A stretch of 64,000 nt of DNA from Arenicellaceae bacterium (GCA_029246505.1 JAQWNC010000030.1:37921-101920); one strand, 5' to 3'; positions 1-9,671 are shown, numbered from the stretch's first letter. Notes: generated by a model from the letters alone, not told the origin. Made by a program: numbers and translations.

Positions 1-299
1 TGGAGCAGATTAATATCCGTAAAGCCGCAAAGCTATATGACTGCATTGATAACTCGAATGGTTTTTATACTAATAGTGTCGAGGTGGCTTCCCGTTCGCG
101 TATGAACGTAACGTTCATTTTGGACGATAGTAGTCTAGACATAGATTTTCTTGCTGAGTCGCATGATGCTGGTTTGCATTCCCTTAAAGGGCATCGGGCT
201 GTCGGCGGAATGCGGGCTAGTATCTACAACGCAATGTCGGAAGCTGGCATCGATGCCTTAATTGCATTTATGCGAGATTTTCAGGTTCGAAACAGTTAA
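1..299 (+). CDS. serC: Phosphoserine aminotransferase, C-terminal end (partial)
   Basis: This is the 3' end of a gene entering from the left; codons run in frame from base 3. The product would convert 3-phosphohydroxypyruvate and glutamate to phosphoserine (serine synthesis) and also serve pyridoxal phosphate synthesis. The visible tail has the SerC C-terminal pattern: the SRMNVTF strand, then [17 protein letters not shown], which contacts the substrate phosphate, then a final helix. The PLP lysine lies outside the window. The next gene, serA, makes its substrate. Identification rests on about 98 residues and on the gene order serC-(serA)-pheA-tyrA-aroA. Confidence 0.9.
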   Translation, partial: EQINIRKAAKLYDCIDNSNGFYTNSVEVASRSRMNVTFILDDSSLDIDFLAESHDAGLHSLKGHRAVGGMRASIYNAMSEAGIDALIAFMRDFQVRNS

Positions 300-475
300 T
301 AAGCTGAAGTTATCTATTGGTATTTAGTCGATTTGAGTTGCGGTGAGTGCCAAGCTTGAGCCTAACAATACAATTTAGCTCTTAGTTCACACAGTTTTAT
401 GACTAAGGCAAATATTTAAAGTTCTATTGGAGCTTAGGGCACAATGATGATGCTTACTTTTATTGAAGAGTACAA

Positions 476-1639
476 ATGACATACCAAATACAAACCCTAA
501 ATAATATTTCGCCAGTTGGCCTGGATAGGCTCACCAAGGATTACAGTGTAGGTGATGATGTATCCGCACCGGATGCAATTTTGTTGCGGTCTTTCAAGAT
601 GCATGATTTGGAAATTCCTGTAACACTTAAAGCGGTGGGTCGGGCTGGTGCCGGAGTAAATAATATTCCAATTGATAAGCTTGCCAGCATGGGTATTCCA
701 GTGTTTAACGCGCCTGGTGCCAATGCAAATGCGGTTAAAGAGTTAGTTTTGGCGGGCATGCTGATGTCTTGTCGAAACCTAACGGATGCTTGGATGTATG
801 CCAGAGAGCTAAAGGGTGAGGATGCCGAGCTAGCCAAACTGGTTGAAGCTGGGAAAAAGAAATACGCAGGATTCGAATTACCCGGACGGACCGTAGGTGT
901 GGTTGGCTTGGGTGCGATCGGACGTTTAGTGGCTAACATGTGCGTTGAATTAGGTATGAACGTTATTGGTTTTGATCCAGCTCTAACAGTTGACGGTGCC
1001 TGGCAGTTATCTTCGAGAATATTACGTGCGCAAACTCTTGATGAGATGCTACCAAAGGTGGATTTCATTACTTTTCATGTACCACTAATTGACGCCACGA
1101 AAGGTATGCTGAACGATAGCAATATCAATAAAATGCGTTCAGGTTCTACAGTTTTGAATATGGCACGCGGCGGCATAGTTGATGACGATGCGGTTTGTAG
1201 CGCAGTTGATTCAGGGCATTTACACGTTTATGTAACGGATTTCCCCAATAACCGTACCAAGCAGTCCCCGAAAGTGATAGGGCTGCCCCACCTAGCTGCT
1301 TCGACGGCTGAAGCAGAGGATAATTGCGCGATAATGGTGGCGGAGCAGGTGATGAATTTTCTTGAAAATGGCAATATTGTGAATTCGGTAAATTTTCCGC
1401 GAGTTGTTATGTCTCGTGGAACAAAACATCGTTTAATTGTTGCCAATGCTAATGTGCCAAATATGGTTGGACAGATATCCACAGCAATGGCATCAGCAAA
1501 GCTCAATATTCATGACATGATTAATCAATCGCGTGGTGATATCGCCTATACGGTGGTGGACGTTGATAGTCCATTACCGGAAACTTTACTAGATGCAATT
1601 CTAAGTATTGATGGTGTGAAAATGGCGCGAGCTTTATAA
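476..1639 (+). CDS. serA: D-3-phosphoglycerate dehydrogenase (short, ACT-containing type)
   Basis: Oxidises 3-phosphoglycerate to 3-phosphohydroxypyruvate with NAD, the first step of serine synthesis. The 387-residue protein has a split substrate domain (1-95 and about 290-315), a Rossmann domain with VGLGAIGRL near residue 143, the catalytic arginine in NMARGGIV and the catalytic histidine in LPHLAAST. A C-terminal ACT domain of about 70 residues (from VANANVPNMVGQI) probably senses serine. The length matches the ~390-residue class rather than longer forms. Its place between serC and pheA is unusual for gammaproteobacteria but puts two consecutive serine enzymes together. The 176 bases before it hold no gene. 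Confidence 0.92.
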   Translation: MTYQIQTLNNISPVGLDRLTKDYSVGDDVSAPDAILLRSFKMHDLEIPVTLKAVGRAGAGVNNIPIDKLASMGIPVFNAPGANANAVKELVLAGMLMSCRNLTDAWMYARELKGEDAELAKLVEAGKKKYAGFELPGRTVGVVGLGAIGRLVANMCVELGMNVIGFDPALTVDGAWQLSSRILRAQTLDEMLPKVDFITFHVPLIDATKGMLNDSNINKMRSGSTVLNMARGGIVDDDAVCSAVDSGHLHVYVTDFPNNRTKQSPKVIGLPHLAASTAEAEDNCAIMVAEQVMNFLENGNIVNSVNFPRVVMSRGTKHRLIVANANVPNMVGQISTAMASAKLNIHDMINQSRGDIAYTVVDVDSPLPETLLDAILSIDGVKMARAL

Positions 1640-1675
1640 ACTATTCTAGTTCGCTATGGATTTTGCAAATAAGCT

Positions 1676-2761
1676 ATGACTGACGGTAAAAATAAGCTGG
1701 ATGAGTTACGACTGAAAATCGACCTGCTCGATCAGAAAATTCAATCATTAATCAGTGAACGTGTAGCGGTCGCTGGTGATATAGCAAAGGCAAAAGTGGC
1801 TGGAGGTTCAACCGTATTTTATCGTCCGGAGCGTGAAGCTCAGGTTCTGAGGCGCATACGAGAGCGCAATGAAGGGCCGTTATCAGACGAAAAAATCGCC
1901 CGGCTTATGCGTGAAATTATGTCGGTCTCACTGGCAGAGGAGATGCCGTTAACCGTTGCATATTTAGGGCCTGAGGGAACATATACCCAAGCTGCGGTAT
2001 TGAAACACTTTGGGCATGCGGTTACCCCTCGTGCGGTAAATACTATCGCCGCAGTATTTGAAAGCGTAGGAAGGGGCGATTCGCATTACGGTGTGGTGCC
2101 GGTGGAAAATTCTTCCGAAGGTGTAGTCAGTAGTACACTAGATTTATTTCTTGAATCTGAGTTAAGCGTTTGTGGTGAGGTCCAGGTGCGAATAGAACAT
2201 CAATTACTTGGCAAAGCTTCTGGCATTGATGCCGTGAAACGTATTTATGCCCACCCTCAGTCTTTTGGACAAACTCGCGCGTGGTTGGTTAACAACATGC
2301 CGGATGCTGAATTAGTTGCTGTTGAGAGTAATGCCCGCGGTGCTATTCGTGCTCAAGAAGATATGCAGTCCGCCTGTATAGCTAGCGAATTTGCCGCAAG
2401 TTTGTATGAATTACGAACCTTGGCCCAAAATATTCAAGATGACGTAAATAATACCACCCGGTTTCTTATTCTTGGGAAAACGGCTTTTACGGCAAGTGGA
2501 GAAGATAAAACATCCGTCGTAGTTTCAACCAAGAATGAAGCAGGCGCTCTACATAGCTTGCTAGAGCCATTAGCACGATACAACGTTAGTATGACCAGAA
2601 TCGAATCACGCCCATCAAGGCAGGGGTTGTGGGAATATGTATTTTTTATGGATTTGGTCGGACATTCAGAAGAGGAAAATGTTGCTCGCGTGTTAGCAGA
2701 TTTGGAGAAGGAGGCGGCTTACTTCAAATTATTAGGCTCATACCCAGAAGCTGCACTTTAA
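1676..2761 (+). CDS. pheA: Bifunctional chorismate mutase / prephenate dehydratase (P-protein)
   Basis: Converts chorismate to prephenate and then to phenylpyruvate, committing carbon to phenylalanine. The 361 residues divide into an AroQ-type chorismate mutase (about 5-90, with LDELRLKIDLLDQKI and the YRPEREAQVL segment), a prephenate dehydratase domain (about 93-270, starting VAYLGPEGTYTQAA, with the NNTTRFLIL motif) and an ACT regulatory domain (about 280-360, with the ESRPSR phenylalanine-binding signature). It starts 36 bases after serA and is followed by tyrA, so one aromatic operon is likely. hisC, often found between pheA and tyrA in this gene order, is absent. Confidence 0.95.
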   Translation: MTDGKNKLDELRLKIDLLDQKIQSLISERVAVAGDIAKAKVAGGSTVFYRPEREAQVLRRIRERNEGPLSDEKIARLMREIMSVSLAEEMPLTVAYLGPEGTYTQAAVLKHFGHAVTPRAVNTIAAVFESVGRGDSHYGVVPVENSSEGVVSSTLDLFLESELSVCGEVQVRIEHQLLGKASGIDAVKRIYAHPQSFGQTRAWLVNNMPDAELVAVESNARGAIRAQEDMQSACIASEFAASLYELRTLAQNIQDDVNNTTRFLILGKTAFTASGEDKTSVVVSTKNEAGALHSLLEPLARYNVSMTRIESRPSRQGLWEYVFFMDLVGHSEEENVARVLADLEKEAAYFKLLGSYPEAAL

Positions 2762-2788
2762 TACGAGCGATCAAATAAGGTTTTAAAT

Positions 2789-3679
2789 ATGTCGGTGCGC
2801 TACCAATTTGAGAAAATGGTTATTGTTGGAGTAGGCCTAATTGGTGGGTCTTTGGCACGCGTGGTCCGGCACAAACGCATCGCTGCAAAAGTTGTTGGTG
2901 TTACCAGGTCACGTGAATCAATAGAAAAGGCTCTAAAATTAGGAGTTATTGATTCTGGCACTAACTCACTTGGAGAGGCCTTGCCTGGGGCAGATTTTGT
3001 GGTGTTAGCCACCCCAGTAAAAACATTAGAACGGCAACTTGGCGAGGTGGCAACGTTAACCTCAGATGATTGCACAGTGACTGATGTTGGTAGTGTGAAG
3101 ACTAATTTGGTTGAAGCGGTTGCTTCAGGTTTCCCAAGCATGTTGAAACGCTTCGTTCCAGGCCACCCTATAGCGGGTAAGGAAAGTTCCGGTGTTGGGG
3201 CTTCAACTGTTGATTTGTTCGAAGGAAACAATGTAATCATCACACCAATCGAACAGTCGTCTTTTTATCATATCGAACGTGTTACATGCTTATGGGAATC
3301 TGTAGGTGCCCAGGTATTAAGTATGACACCGGCTGATCATGATCGCGTATTTGCCTGGACCAGTCATTTGCCGCATGCAGTTGCATTCGCGCTGGTTAAA
3401 GCGATGGCGAGTCATACTGAGGCCGATACAATGTTCGATCTTGCTGCCGGCGGGTTTTACGACTTTACCCGTATCTCATCGAGTGATCCGGTAATGTGGC
3501 GAGATGTTAGCCTGGCCAATAAAGAGGCCCTGTTAGAGGCGATTAGCGGCTATAAAGAGGCATTGAATGAGTTAGAAAGGCTTATTGTCAGTGGTGATTC
3601 AATCGGTATTGAACGCTATTTTAAGCAGGCGCGAGATGCCCGTAATATGGGGTTGGAGCAAAAAAATGGTATTGTTTGA
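2789..3679 (+). CDS. tyrA: Prephenate (cyclohexadienyl) dehydrogenase
   Basis: Oxidative decarboxylation of prephenate (or arogenate) in tyrosine synthesis. The 296-residue protein starts with the NAD-binding strand VIVGVGLIGGSLAR (about 11-24). It continues with TDVGSVK and GHPIAGKESSG, the substrate and catalytic histidine region, and a helical dimerisation domain from about residue 180 (HDRVFAWTSHLPH). No chorismate mutase or ACT domain is attached, so it is the monofunctional type. It ends 17 bases before aroA; in pseudomonads these two are often fused, here they are separate. Cofactor preference cannot be settled from sequence alone. Confidence 0.93.
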   Translation: MSVRYQFEKMVIVGVGLIGGSLARVVRHKRIAAKVVGVTRSRESIEKALKLGVIDSGTNSLGEALPGADFVVLATPVKTLERQLGEVATLTSDDCTVTDVGSVKTNLVEAVASGFPSMLKRFVPGHPIAGKESSGVGASTVDLFEGNNVIITPIEQSSFYHIERVTCLWESVGAQVLSMTPADHDRVFAWTSHLPHAVAFALVKAMASHTEADTMFDLAAGGFYDFTRISSSDPVMWRDVSLANKEALLEAISGYKEALNELERLIVSGDSIGIERYFKQARDARNMGLEQKNGIV

Positions 3680-3696
3680 ACTAACGATTATGCCTT

Positions 3697-5040
3697 ATGA
3701 CCGAACCCTTGTCTGAACTGTGCTTTGTTAGTGCCAAAGCACAGGTAATACATGGATCGATAAGGGTGCCAGGCGACAAGTCTATTTCGCATCGATCGGT
3801 AATATTTTCTGCGCTAGCGGATGGCGTATCTAATATAGAAGGATTACTCGAGGGCGAGGACGTGCTGGCAACCTTGGCTGCGTTTCGAGCGATGGGTGTT
3901 CAGGCAGAAGGTCCGGTTGACGGTAAATTAACCGTATACGGCGTTGGAATGCAGGGTTTAGAAGCTCCAGAGTCTCCGCTCGACATGGGGAATTCAGGTA
4001 CTGCGATGCGTTTAATGAGTGGATTATTGTCAGCACAATCATTCACTTCTGTGCTGATCGGCGATGAGTCACTGTCCAAACGCCCTATGCGGCGAGTTAT
4101 GCTTCCGCTTAAGCTGATGGATGCCAATTGTAGCGCGGAGCAGGACGGAACGCCGCCGATTGAGATACATGCCAGTGAGCAGTTAAATGGCATTCACTAT
4201 GATTTACCGGTAGCAAGTGCCCAGGTTAAATCTGCGATACTGCTCGCAGGATTGTATGCTAAAGGTACCACTAAGGTGGTAGAGCCTGCGGCCACTCGTG
4301 ACCATACTGAGCGTATGTTGAATGCTTATGGCTATGTCTGCTCTGCTGAGCAGGGAGTTATTTGTTTAACCGGTGGGGGCAAGTTAACCGCACAAGATAT
4401 TTCGATCCCCGCGGATATTTCTTCAGCGTCCTTCTTCATGGTGCTTGCTAGCATTATTCCAGATGCTAATTTGTTATTAGAACATGTGGGTGTTAATGCC
4501 ACTCGCGTGGGAGTCATTAATATATTGAGGCTTATGGGTGCTGATATAGAGTTACTCAATCAACGCGAGGCTGGTGGTGAGCGGGTAGCAGATATTCAAG
4601 TGCGTTATCGATGTTTAACTGCAGTGGATGTGCCACCTGAGCAGGTACCGTTAGCGATTGATGAGTTTCCAGTGCTGTGTATTGCTGCCGCCTGCGCAAC
4701 TGGGGTAACCCGGTTTCGAGGCGCAGAGGAACTAAGACATAAAGAAAGTGATCGTATTTTTGCAATGAGTGAAGGTCTGCGGGCTATTGGTGTCAAGATC
4801 GATGAGTACCCAGATGGAATGGATATCGAAGGTGGAGATATACGCGGAGGGAAGGTCGATAGTCAGTTAGATCATCGTATAGCAATGGCGTTTGCAGTTG
4901 CTGGTGCAGTTGCGGAAAACCCTATCGAGATAAGCCGCTGTGAAAATGTAGCAACATCTTTTCCTAATTTTGTCGAATTAGCTAATCAAGTAGGTATGCG
5001 GCTGAGTATCAATAACCCTATTATAGGAGGCCGTAATTAA
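3697..5040 (+). CDS. aroA: 3-phosphoshikimate 1-carboxyvinyltransferase (EPSP synthase)
   Basis: Transfers the enolpyruvyl group of PEP to shikimate-3-phosphate, the sixth step of the shikimate pathway. At 447 residues it is the normal size. Diagnostic motifs are PGDKSISHRS near residue 25, LDMGNSGTAMRLMSG near 95, the KSAILLAGL segment, and RHKESDRI near 350. The PEP-loop sequence GNSGTAMR has the Ala after Thr typical of class II enzymes rather than GNAGTAMR of class I; this affects only the class call. Its last two codons overlap the proposed ATT start of cmk. Confidence 0.95.
   Translation: MTEPLSELCFVSAKAQVIHGSIRVPGDKSISHRSVIFSALADGVSNIEGLLEGEDVLATLAAFRAMGVQAEGPVDGKLTVYGVGMQGLEAPESPLDMGNSGTAMRLMSGLLSAQSFTSVLIGDESLSKRPMRRVMLPLKLMDANCSAEQDGTPPIEIHASEQLNGIHYDLPVASAQVKSAILLAGLYAKGTTKVVEPAATRDHTERMLNAYGYVCSAEQGVICLTGGGKLTAQDISIPADISSASFFMVLASIIPDANLLLEHVGVNATRVGVINILRLMGADIELLNQREAGGERVADIQVRYRCLTAVDVPPEQVPLAIDEFPVLCIAAACATGVTRFRGAEELRHKESDRIFAMSEGLRAIGVKIDEYPDGMDIEGGDIRGGKVDSQLDHRIAMAFAVAGAVAENPIEISRCENVATSFPNFVELANQVGMRLSINNPIIGGRN
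5025..5038 (+). promoter_or_regulatory. Shine-Dalgarno preceding an ATT start codon for cmk
   Basis: AGGAGG at 5025-5030 is followed by five bases and then ATT at 5036-5038, overlapping the aroA stop. No ATG, GTG or TTG in the cmk frame lies between the in-frame stop at 5024 and the TTG at 5072. TTG at 5072 would begin at the residue just before the P-loop, deleting the first beta strand of the kinase. The ribosome site therefore argues for non-canonical ATT initiation, as known for infC. Confidence 0.65.
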
Positions 5041-5749
5041 GCCAGCCTCAAACCTCCCACCAGTACTGGCATTGGATGGCCCTAGTGGTGCGGGTAAAGG
5101 TACGGTTGGTACCCGTTGTGCAGAGCAGCTTGGCTGGCATTACCTTGATAGCGGCGCGATTTATCGTGCGGTAGCTTGGCAGGCGCTTGCCGCTGGTGTG
5201 GCAGCGGGTGATGACGAGGGGTTACGCGGTATTTGCGATTCCTTACATTTTAGAAGTGTTCCCAATCTTGGTGATGTGGTTGATATATTCGTTAATGATC
5301 AAAATATTACTAGTGATGTTCGTGGCGAAGAGGTAGGTATACATGCTTCCCATTTTGCAGCCAGACCAGTGGTAAGAGAATGTTTGCTTACCCTTCAACG
5401 GCGTTCTCGCCAGTGGCCAGGTTTGGTGGCCGATGGTCGTGATATGGGTACTGTGGTTTTTGCTGACGCAACTGCTAAAGTATTCGTTACTGCAAATGCG
5501 GAAGTACGCGCCGAAAGACGATATAAGCAGTTGAAGGAAAAGGGGTTGGGTGGTAATCTCCGCGCCCTTCTTGAAGCGATCAAGGAACGCGACGCCCGGG
5601 ATTCGGGGCGAGCGGTATCTCCACTAAAACCAGCGGATGATGCCACTATTCTTGACACCTCTGATATGAGTATTGATGAGGTGGTGTCCGCGGTACTTGA
5701 TTTGGTTAACCAACATTTGCATCCGATCCGGCCGGACCGCAATAAATGA
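5036..5749 (+). CDS. cmk: Cytidylate kinase
   Basis: Phosphorylates CMP and dCMP. From ATT the protein is 237 residues and starts KPASNLPPVLALDGPSGAGK, so that the P-loop GPSGAGKGT is preceded by the normal hydrophobic strand. Further marks are the DSGAIYRAVA segment, VADGRDMGTVVF, RAERRYKQL and RDARDSGR (lid). The size matches the family (about 225-230). It sits between aroA and rpsA, the standard gammaproteobacterial order. If the first conventional start (TTG 5072) were used, the protein would be 225 residues and lack the first beta strand. Confidence 0.92.
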   Translation: MKPASNLPPVLALDGPSGAGKGTVGTRCAEQLGWHYLDSGAIYRAVAWQALAAGVAAGDDEGLRGICDSLHFRSVPNLGDVVDIFVNDQNITSDVRGEEVGIHASHFAARPVVRECLLTLQRRSRQWPGLVADGRDMGTVVFADATAKVFVTANAEVRAERRYKQLKEKGLGGNLRALLEAIKERDARDSGRAVSPLKPADDATILDTSDMSIDEVVSAVLDLVNQHLHPIRPDRNK

Positions 5750-5797
5750 TTAGGCTGCTGTCATCGCGATTACGTGCTGATAGCAAGGTAAAATGAA

Positions 5798-7471
5798 ATG
5801 AGTGAGAGCTTTGCAGAGCTATTTGAAGAAAGTTTAAAAGAAACGGTTATGACCGTTGGAAAAGTGATCTCAGCGCAAATTGTGGAGGTCGCGGGTGATT
5901 ACGTCACCGTAAATGCCGGACTAAAGTCTGAAGCAGAAATTCCATTGATTCAGTTCGGTCCTATGGATGCCGAAGAAGAACTTAAAGTTGGAGACTTCGT
6001 GGATGTTGCCATTGAAGCTCTGGAAGACGGGTTTGGTCGTACTCGGTTGTCTCGTGAAAAAGCGCGTCGAGTTAAAGTTTGGGATGAGTTGGAAAAAGCG
6101 CAAGAAAACGAAGAAATCGTTATTGGTCAGATAACTGGCAAAGTCAAAGGTGGCTTTACGGTTTCTCTGCAAAATGTTCGGGCATTTTTACCAGGTTCAC
6201 TGGTCGATGTTCGTCCGGTTAAAGATACCGCGTATCTGGAAGGACGCGATCTTGAATTGAAAGTAATTAAACTCGATCGCCAACGGAACAATGTTGTTGT
6301 TTCCAGACGTGCAGTCGTAGAGAACGAAATGGGTGCCGAGCGCGAACAATTGCTCGAGAAGTTAGAGGAAGGCCAAATTGTTAAAGGTATTGTGAAAAAC
6401 CTTACTGATTATGGTGCATTTATTAACTTGGGTGGCTTGGACGGACTATTGCATATCACTGATATGGCATGGAAACGAGTCAAGCATCCATCGGAAGTGC
6501 TCGAGGTTGGTCAAGAGCTGGATGCTCGTGTGCTGAAGTTTGATCGGGAAAAAGGTCGGGTTTCGTTAGGTATTAAACAATTAGGTGATGATCCTTGGGT
6601 AGATCTGCCGCGGCGTTACCCAGAAGACACTCGACTTTTTGGTAAGGTTACCAACATTACCGATTATGGTGCTTTTGTCGAAATTGAAGAAGGAGTTGAA
6701 GGTTTGGTGCATGTATCTGAAATGGACTGGACCAACAAGAATGTTCACCCAAGCAAAATTACAACGCTGGGAGATGAAGTTCAGGTGATGGTATTAGATG
6801 TCGATGAAGACCGTCGCCGTATATCACTTGGTATGAAGCAATGTAAAACTAATCCTTGGGAAGAGTTTACTGCTTTATATAAGAAAGGCGATAAAGTTAC
6901 CGGACAGATTAAATCAATAACAGACTTTGGGATTTTTATTGGTTTGGATGGTGGCATTGATGGACTGATCCATTTGAGTGATCTTTCGTGGGAAGACGAA
7001 GGTGAAGACGCGCTTAGAGACTTTAATAAAGGCGATGACGTAGAGGCGGTGGTATTAGCCGTAGATCCCGAGCGTGAGCGAATCTCTTTAGGTGTTAAGC
7101 AAGTTCAAGGTGATCCTTTCTCTGACTTTGTTGCCGCTAATGGTAAAGGTAGTGTGGTGTCCGGTGTGATTGGTGTGGTCGATGCACGAGGCGCTACTGT
7201 AAACTTTGGTGATGGTGTGGAAGGTTACTTGAGAGCATCTGAGCTTTCGCGTGATCAGGTTGAAGATGCGCGTAGTTACTTAAAAGAAGCCGATGAAATT
7301 GACTCTAAAGTGATTAGTTTTGATCGTAAGTCACGGCGTATTTCACTCTCGGTCAAGGCCCTTGAAGTACAAAAAGAAAGTGAAGTAATTCAGGAATATA
7401 ACCAAAAATCTGCTGGCGGAAGTAGTCAACTCGCTGATAAACTTAAAGAAAAGCTGAAAGCTAGTGAGTAA
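5798..7471 (+). CDS. rpsA: 30S ribosomal protein S1
   Basis: mRNA-binding ribosomal protein needed for initiation on most messages. The 557-residue protein carries six S1 (OB-fold) repeats. The last four show the repeated pattern seen in [43 protein letters not shown] and [22 protein letters not shown], each followed by RISLGMK- or RISLGVK-like ends. Length and domain number equal the usual gammaproteobacterial S1. It follows cmk by 48 bases and probably shares its transcript. Confidence 0.97.
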   Translation: MSESFAELFEESLKETVMTVGKVISAQIVEVAGDYVTVNAGLKSEAEIPLIQFGPMDAEEELKVGDFVDVAIEALEDGFGRTRLSREKARRVKVWDELEKAQENEEIVIGQITGKVKGGFTVSLQNVRAFLPGSLVDVRPVKDTAYLEGRDLELKVIKLDRQRNNVVVSRRAVVENEMGAEREQLLEKLEEGQIVKGIVKNLTDYGAFINLGGLDGLLHITDMAWKRVKHPSEVLEVGQELDARVLKFDREKGRVSLGIKQLGDDPWVDLPRRYPEDTRLFGKVTNITDYGAFVEIEEGVEGLVHVSEMDWTNKNVHPSKITTLGDEVQVMVLDVDEDRRRISLGMKQCKTNPWEEFTALYKKGDKVTGQIKSITDFGIFIGLDGGIDGLIHLSDLSWEDEGEDALRDFNKGDDVEAVVLAVDPERERISLGVKQVQGDPFSDFVAANGKGSVVSGVIGVVDARGATVNFGDGVEGYLRASELSRDQVEDARSYLKEADEIDSKVISFDRKSRRISLSVKALEVQKESEVIQEYNQKSAGGSSQLADKLKEKLKASE

Positions 7472-7515
7472 GATTTTACTAAAAGAGATTCTATTAAATA
7501 CGCTTTAATAATATT

Positions 7516-7544
7516 GCCGACTTACCAGAAATTGGTGGGTCGGC
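7516..7544 (+). terminator. Strong hairpin downstream of rpsA
   Basis: GCCGAC TT ACCA, loop GAAAT, TGGT GG GTCGGC: a 12-pair stem including two G-U pairs, 45 bases after the rpsA stop. The following sequence is only moderately T-rich (GTTGCCTTCTTT), so it may be a weak terminator or an mRNA-stabilising end. Confidence 0.5.
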
Positions 7545-7685
7545 GTTGCCTTCTTTAGCATGAGTATTGATTGATATCAAAAGTTTGTTTTGGTTTCAAC
7601 AGATAGATTATTTGGAAAGCTCGGTTCGCTAACAGTTTGGCAAGCTAACGACTGAACATAGCATATAAAAAAGGTGCATTTGTAT

Positions 7686-7997
7686 ATGACTGACTCGACA
7701 ATTACCAAGTCCGAAATTATTGATATTTTGGCTGATGCGCAGCCTCAGTTTCCGCATCGAGACGTTGAGCTCGCGGTAAAATCTATCATTGATCATATGA
7801 GGGACTCGCTTATAGAGGGAGATCGTATAGAAATCCGCGGGTTTGGTAGCTTTTCGTTACATCATCGTGCCTCGCGTTTAGGTCGCAACCCTAAAACTGG
7901 AGCGGCTGTTCAAGTTAAAGATAAGTACGTGCCACATTTTAAGCCCGGAAAAGAGTTGCGTGATCGGGTCGATTTTAAAGGCAAAAAGCAAGAATAG
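7686..7997 (+). CDS. ihfB: Integration host factor beta subunit
   Basis: Small DNA-bending protein that pairs with IHF-alpha. The ATG at 7686 gives 103 residues beginning [15 protein letters not shown]; a GTG at 7674 would add four. The ATG is preferred because AAGGTG at 7671-7676 is then a suitably spaced ribosome site. Family marks are the [14 protein letters not shown] turn leading into the DNA-binding arm, and [26 protein letters not shown], with the minor-groove-intercalating proline in RNPKTG. The position directly after rpsA is conserved in gammaproteobacteria. Confidence 0.93.
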   Translation: MTDSTITKSEIIDILADAQPQFPHRDVELAVKSIIDHMRDSLIEGDRIEIRGFGSFSLHHRASRLGRNPKTGAAVQVKDKYVPHFKPGKELRDRVDFKGKKQE

Positions 7998-8173
7998 GAC
8001 TTCTAACTAGATTAATAAGACTCGTGGTTAGGTGTCTGAAGCCAGTCTTTATGCTGTAAGACCTTAGGATGCTTATTTTTAAGTCTCATGGGCCACAAAA
8101 AGGATGGTTATTTTAATCAATTGTCAATTGAAAAGAGCAAAGTCCGGCGAAGTGTTAAACGAAGAGATATCCA

Positions 8174-8467
8174 GTGCGTAAAATAGTTTTGCTAATTTCT
8201 ATGTTTGTTGTTATTACACTAGCGATAACATTTGCGTTACGTAATCCGCAGGTTGTAGAAATTAACTACTACATGGGCTTTATTTGGCGCGGTCAACTTA
8301 CGTTTCTTTTATTAATCACACTTTCTGTTGGCATGATCTTCTCGGCCTTGATAATGTCAATATCATTAGTTAAACATCGTGCGCGTGCATCCCGGGCTAA
8401 TCGTAGGGCACTTAAATTAGAGAACCAACTCGATGAGCTAAAGGCTTTGCCGGTCGACGGGATTTAA
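8174..8467 (+). CDS. lapA: Lipopolysaccharide assembly protein A domain membrane protein
   Basis: 97 residues from a GTG start, with two hydrophobic segments (about 3-21 and 37-61) followed by a basic, probably coiled-coil tail (HRARASRANRRALKLENQLDELK). This is the DUF1049/LapA architecture. In E. coli LapA works with LapB in regulating LPS synthesis through FtsH-dependent LpxC turnover. The stop is followed after one base by lapB, so the two are translationally close. The 176 bases before it contain no recognisable gene. Confidence 0.85.
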   Translation: MRKIVLLISMFVVITLAITFALRNPQVVEINYYMGFIWRGQLTFLLLITLSVGMIFSALIMSISLVKHRARASRANRRALKLENQLDELKALPVDGI

Positions 8468-8468
8468 A

Positions 8469-9671
8469 ATGGCTCTAGATGTATCCGCGGACTGGTCAGT
8501 TTTGGCACTGGTTGCTTTGGCGGGATTAATGCTCGGTTTGTTTATTGCTTGGGCAGCAGGGCGTCGGCAAGCAGCTCGTAAAGATTCCGACCTCTCGAGG
8601 AACTATTTTCGTGGCCTTAACTATTTACTAAATGAAGAGCCCGATAAAGCTATTGAAGTTTTTATTCAGGCGCTTGAGGTTGATGAGGACACAGTCGAAC
8701 TTCATTTTGCATTAGGTAAATTATTTAGACGCAGCGGCGAGCTTGATCGAGCGACCCGGTTACATCAGAACCTTATCGCGCGCCCGGCCCTCCCCCCAAG
8801 CCAACGCCAAACGGCCATATATGAGCTAGCACACGATTATATGAGTGCAGGTTTATATGATCGTGCTGAAGGCCTATTCGAGGAGTTAACCGGTAATTCT
8901 GAATATCGTGAACGGGCTTTATTAGCTTTGGTGCGTGTTTACGAACTTGAAAAGGACTGGTCAGCGGCAATAACTGCGTCGCGTAGCATGGGTGAATCTG
9001 AGCAGGGCAATAATATCCGGATGTTGCACTATTATTGTGAACTTGCTGAATTGGGTTTTGCGCAAGAAGATATGGACGTCGTTGCCACTGCTCTGGATGC
9101 GGCTCAAAAGCTTGACCCTAAATCTCCTCGAGCAATAATGCTTAAAGTTCAAATGCTTTTAAGTATGGGTAAATGTGGAGAAGCTCTGGATCAGTGGGAG
9201 CATCTAGTTTCCAACCAGTCGCAGTATGCTGAGATTATTGATGATGTGTTCTTACAATTGGATAGCATGTCCAAAACTCAGCAACGGAGGGTGTTGGTGC
9301 TTATCAAAAAGATTGTGCTGGATTTGGAAGACTTGCCGATGGCCGAGAAGGCGATTGAATTGTGCGCTGGTCTTGATGGTCAAGCTGCGGCGGATAGCTT
9401 ACTTCATGTCTGGTCAAATAACTGTAGTGGGCCTGTGCGGATTTATGCGCTGAAGCGACTGGTAGAGGCTGATGGAGAGACCTCAGCAGAGTATGCAGCT
9501 TTAGCAAACTTTGCCCTTGGCTCTGAGATCGAATCGACAGATTATCTTTGTAGTGAATGTGGTTTTGAGGCTAAAGCTATGCTTTGGCAATGCCCAAATT
9601 GTAATCAGTGGGGTAGTTTGATGCGGCAATTTGGGAACGATATACCTGCCGTTAAAGGATCCCAGGGTTGA
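8469..9671 (+). CDS. lapB: Lipopolysaccharide assembly protein B, TPR and rubredoxin-like
   Basis: Inner-membrane TPR protein that coordinates LPS assembly and LpxC proteolysis by FtsH. The 400-residue protein has one N-terminal membrane anchor (about 11-31), then tandem TPR-like helices (for example NEEPDKAIEVFIQALEVDED and SAGLYDRAEGLFEEL). A C-terminal rubredoxin-type metal knuckle shows CSECGF and CPNCNQWGSL (about 357-380). All four metal cysteines are present. Length and domain order fit E. coli YciM/LapB. It forms a pair with lapA; ftsH is 9 kb downstream. Confidence 0.93.
   Translation: MALDVSADWSVLALVALAGLMLGLFIAWAAGRRQAARKDSDLSRNYFRGLNYLLNEEPDKAIEVFIQALEVDEDTVELHFALGKLFRRSGELDRATRLHQNLIARPALPPSQRQTAIYELAHDYMSAGLYDRAEGLFEELTGNSEYRERALLALVRVYELEKDWSAAITASRSMGESEQGNNIRMLHYYCELAELGFAQEDMDVVATALDAAQKLDPKSPRAIMLKVQMLLSMGKCGEALDQWEHLVSNQSQYAEIIDDVFLQLDSMSKTQQRRVLVLIKKIVLDLEDLPMAEKAIELCAGLDGQAAADSLLHVWSNNCSGPVRIYALKRLVEADGETSAEYAALANFALGSEIESTDYLCSECGFEAKAMLWQCPNCNQWGSLMRQFGNDIPAVKGSQG

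Noticed and set aside
541..1068. Minus-strand open frames opposite serA and other core genes
   Set aside because: Long opposite-strand frames over well-supported genes lack ribosome sites and domain patterns; they are shadows of the real coding frames.
5072..5749. cmk starting at TTG 5072
   Set aside because: It would remove the first beta strand before the P-loop, and no ribosome site stands in front of it, whereas AGGAGG is perfectly placed for ATT 5036.
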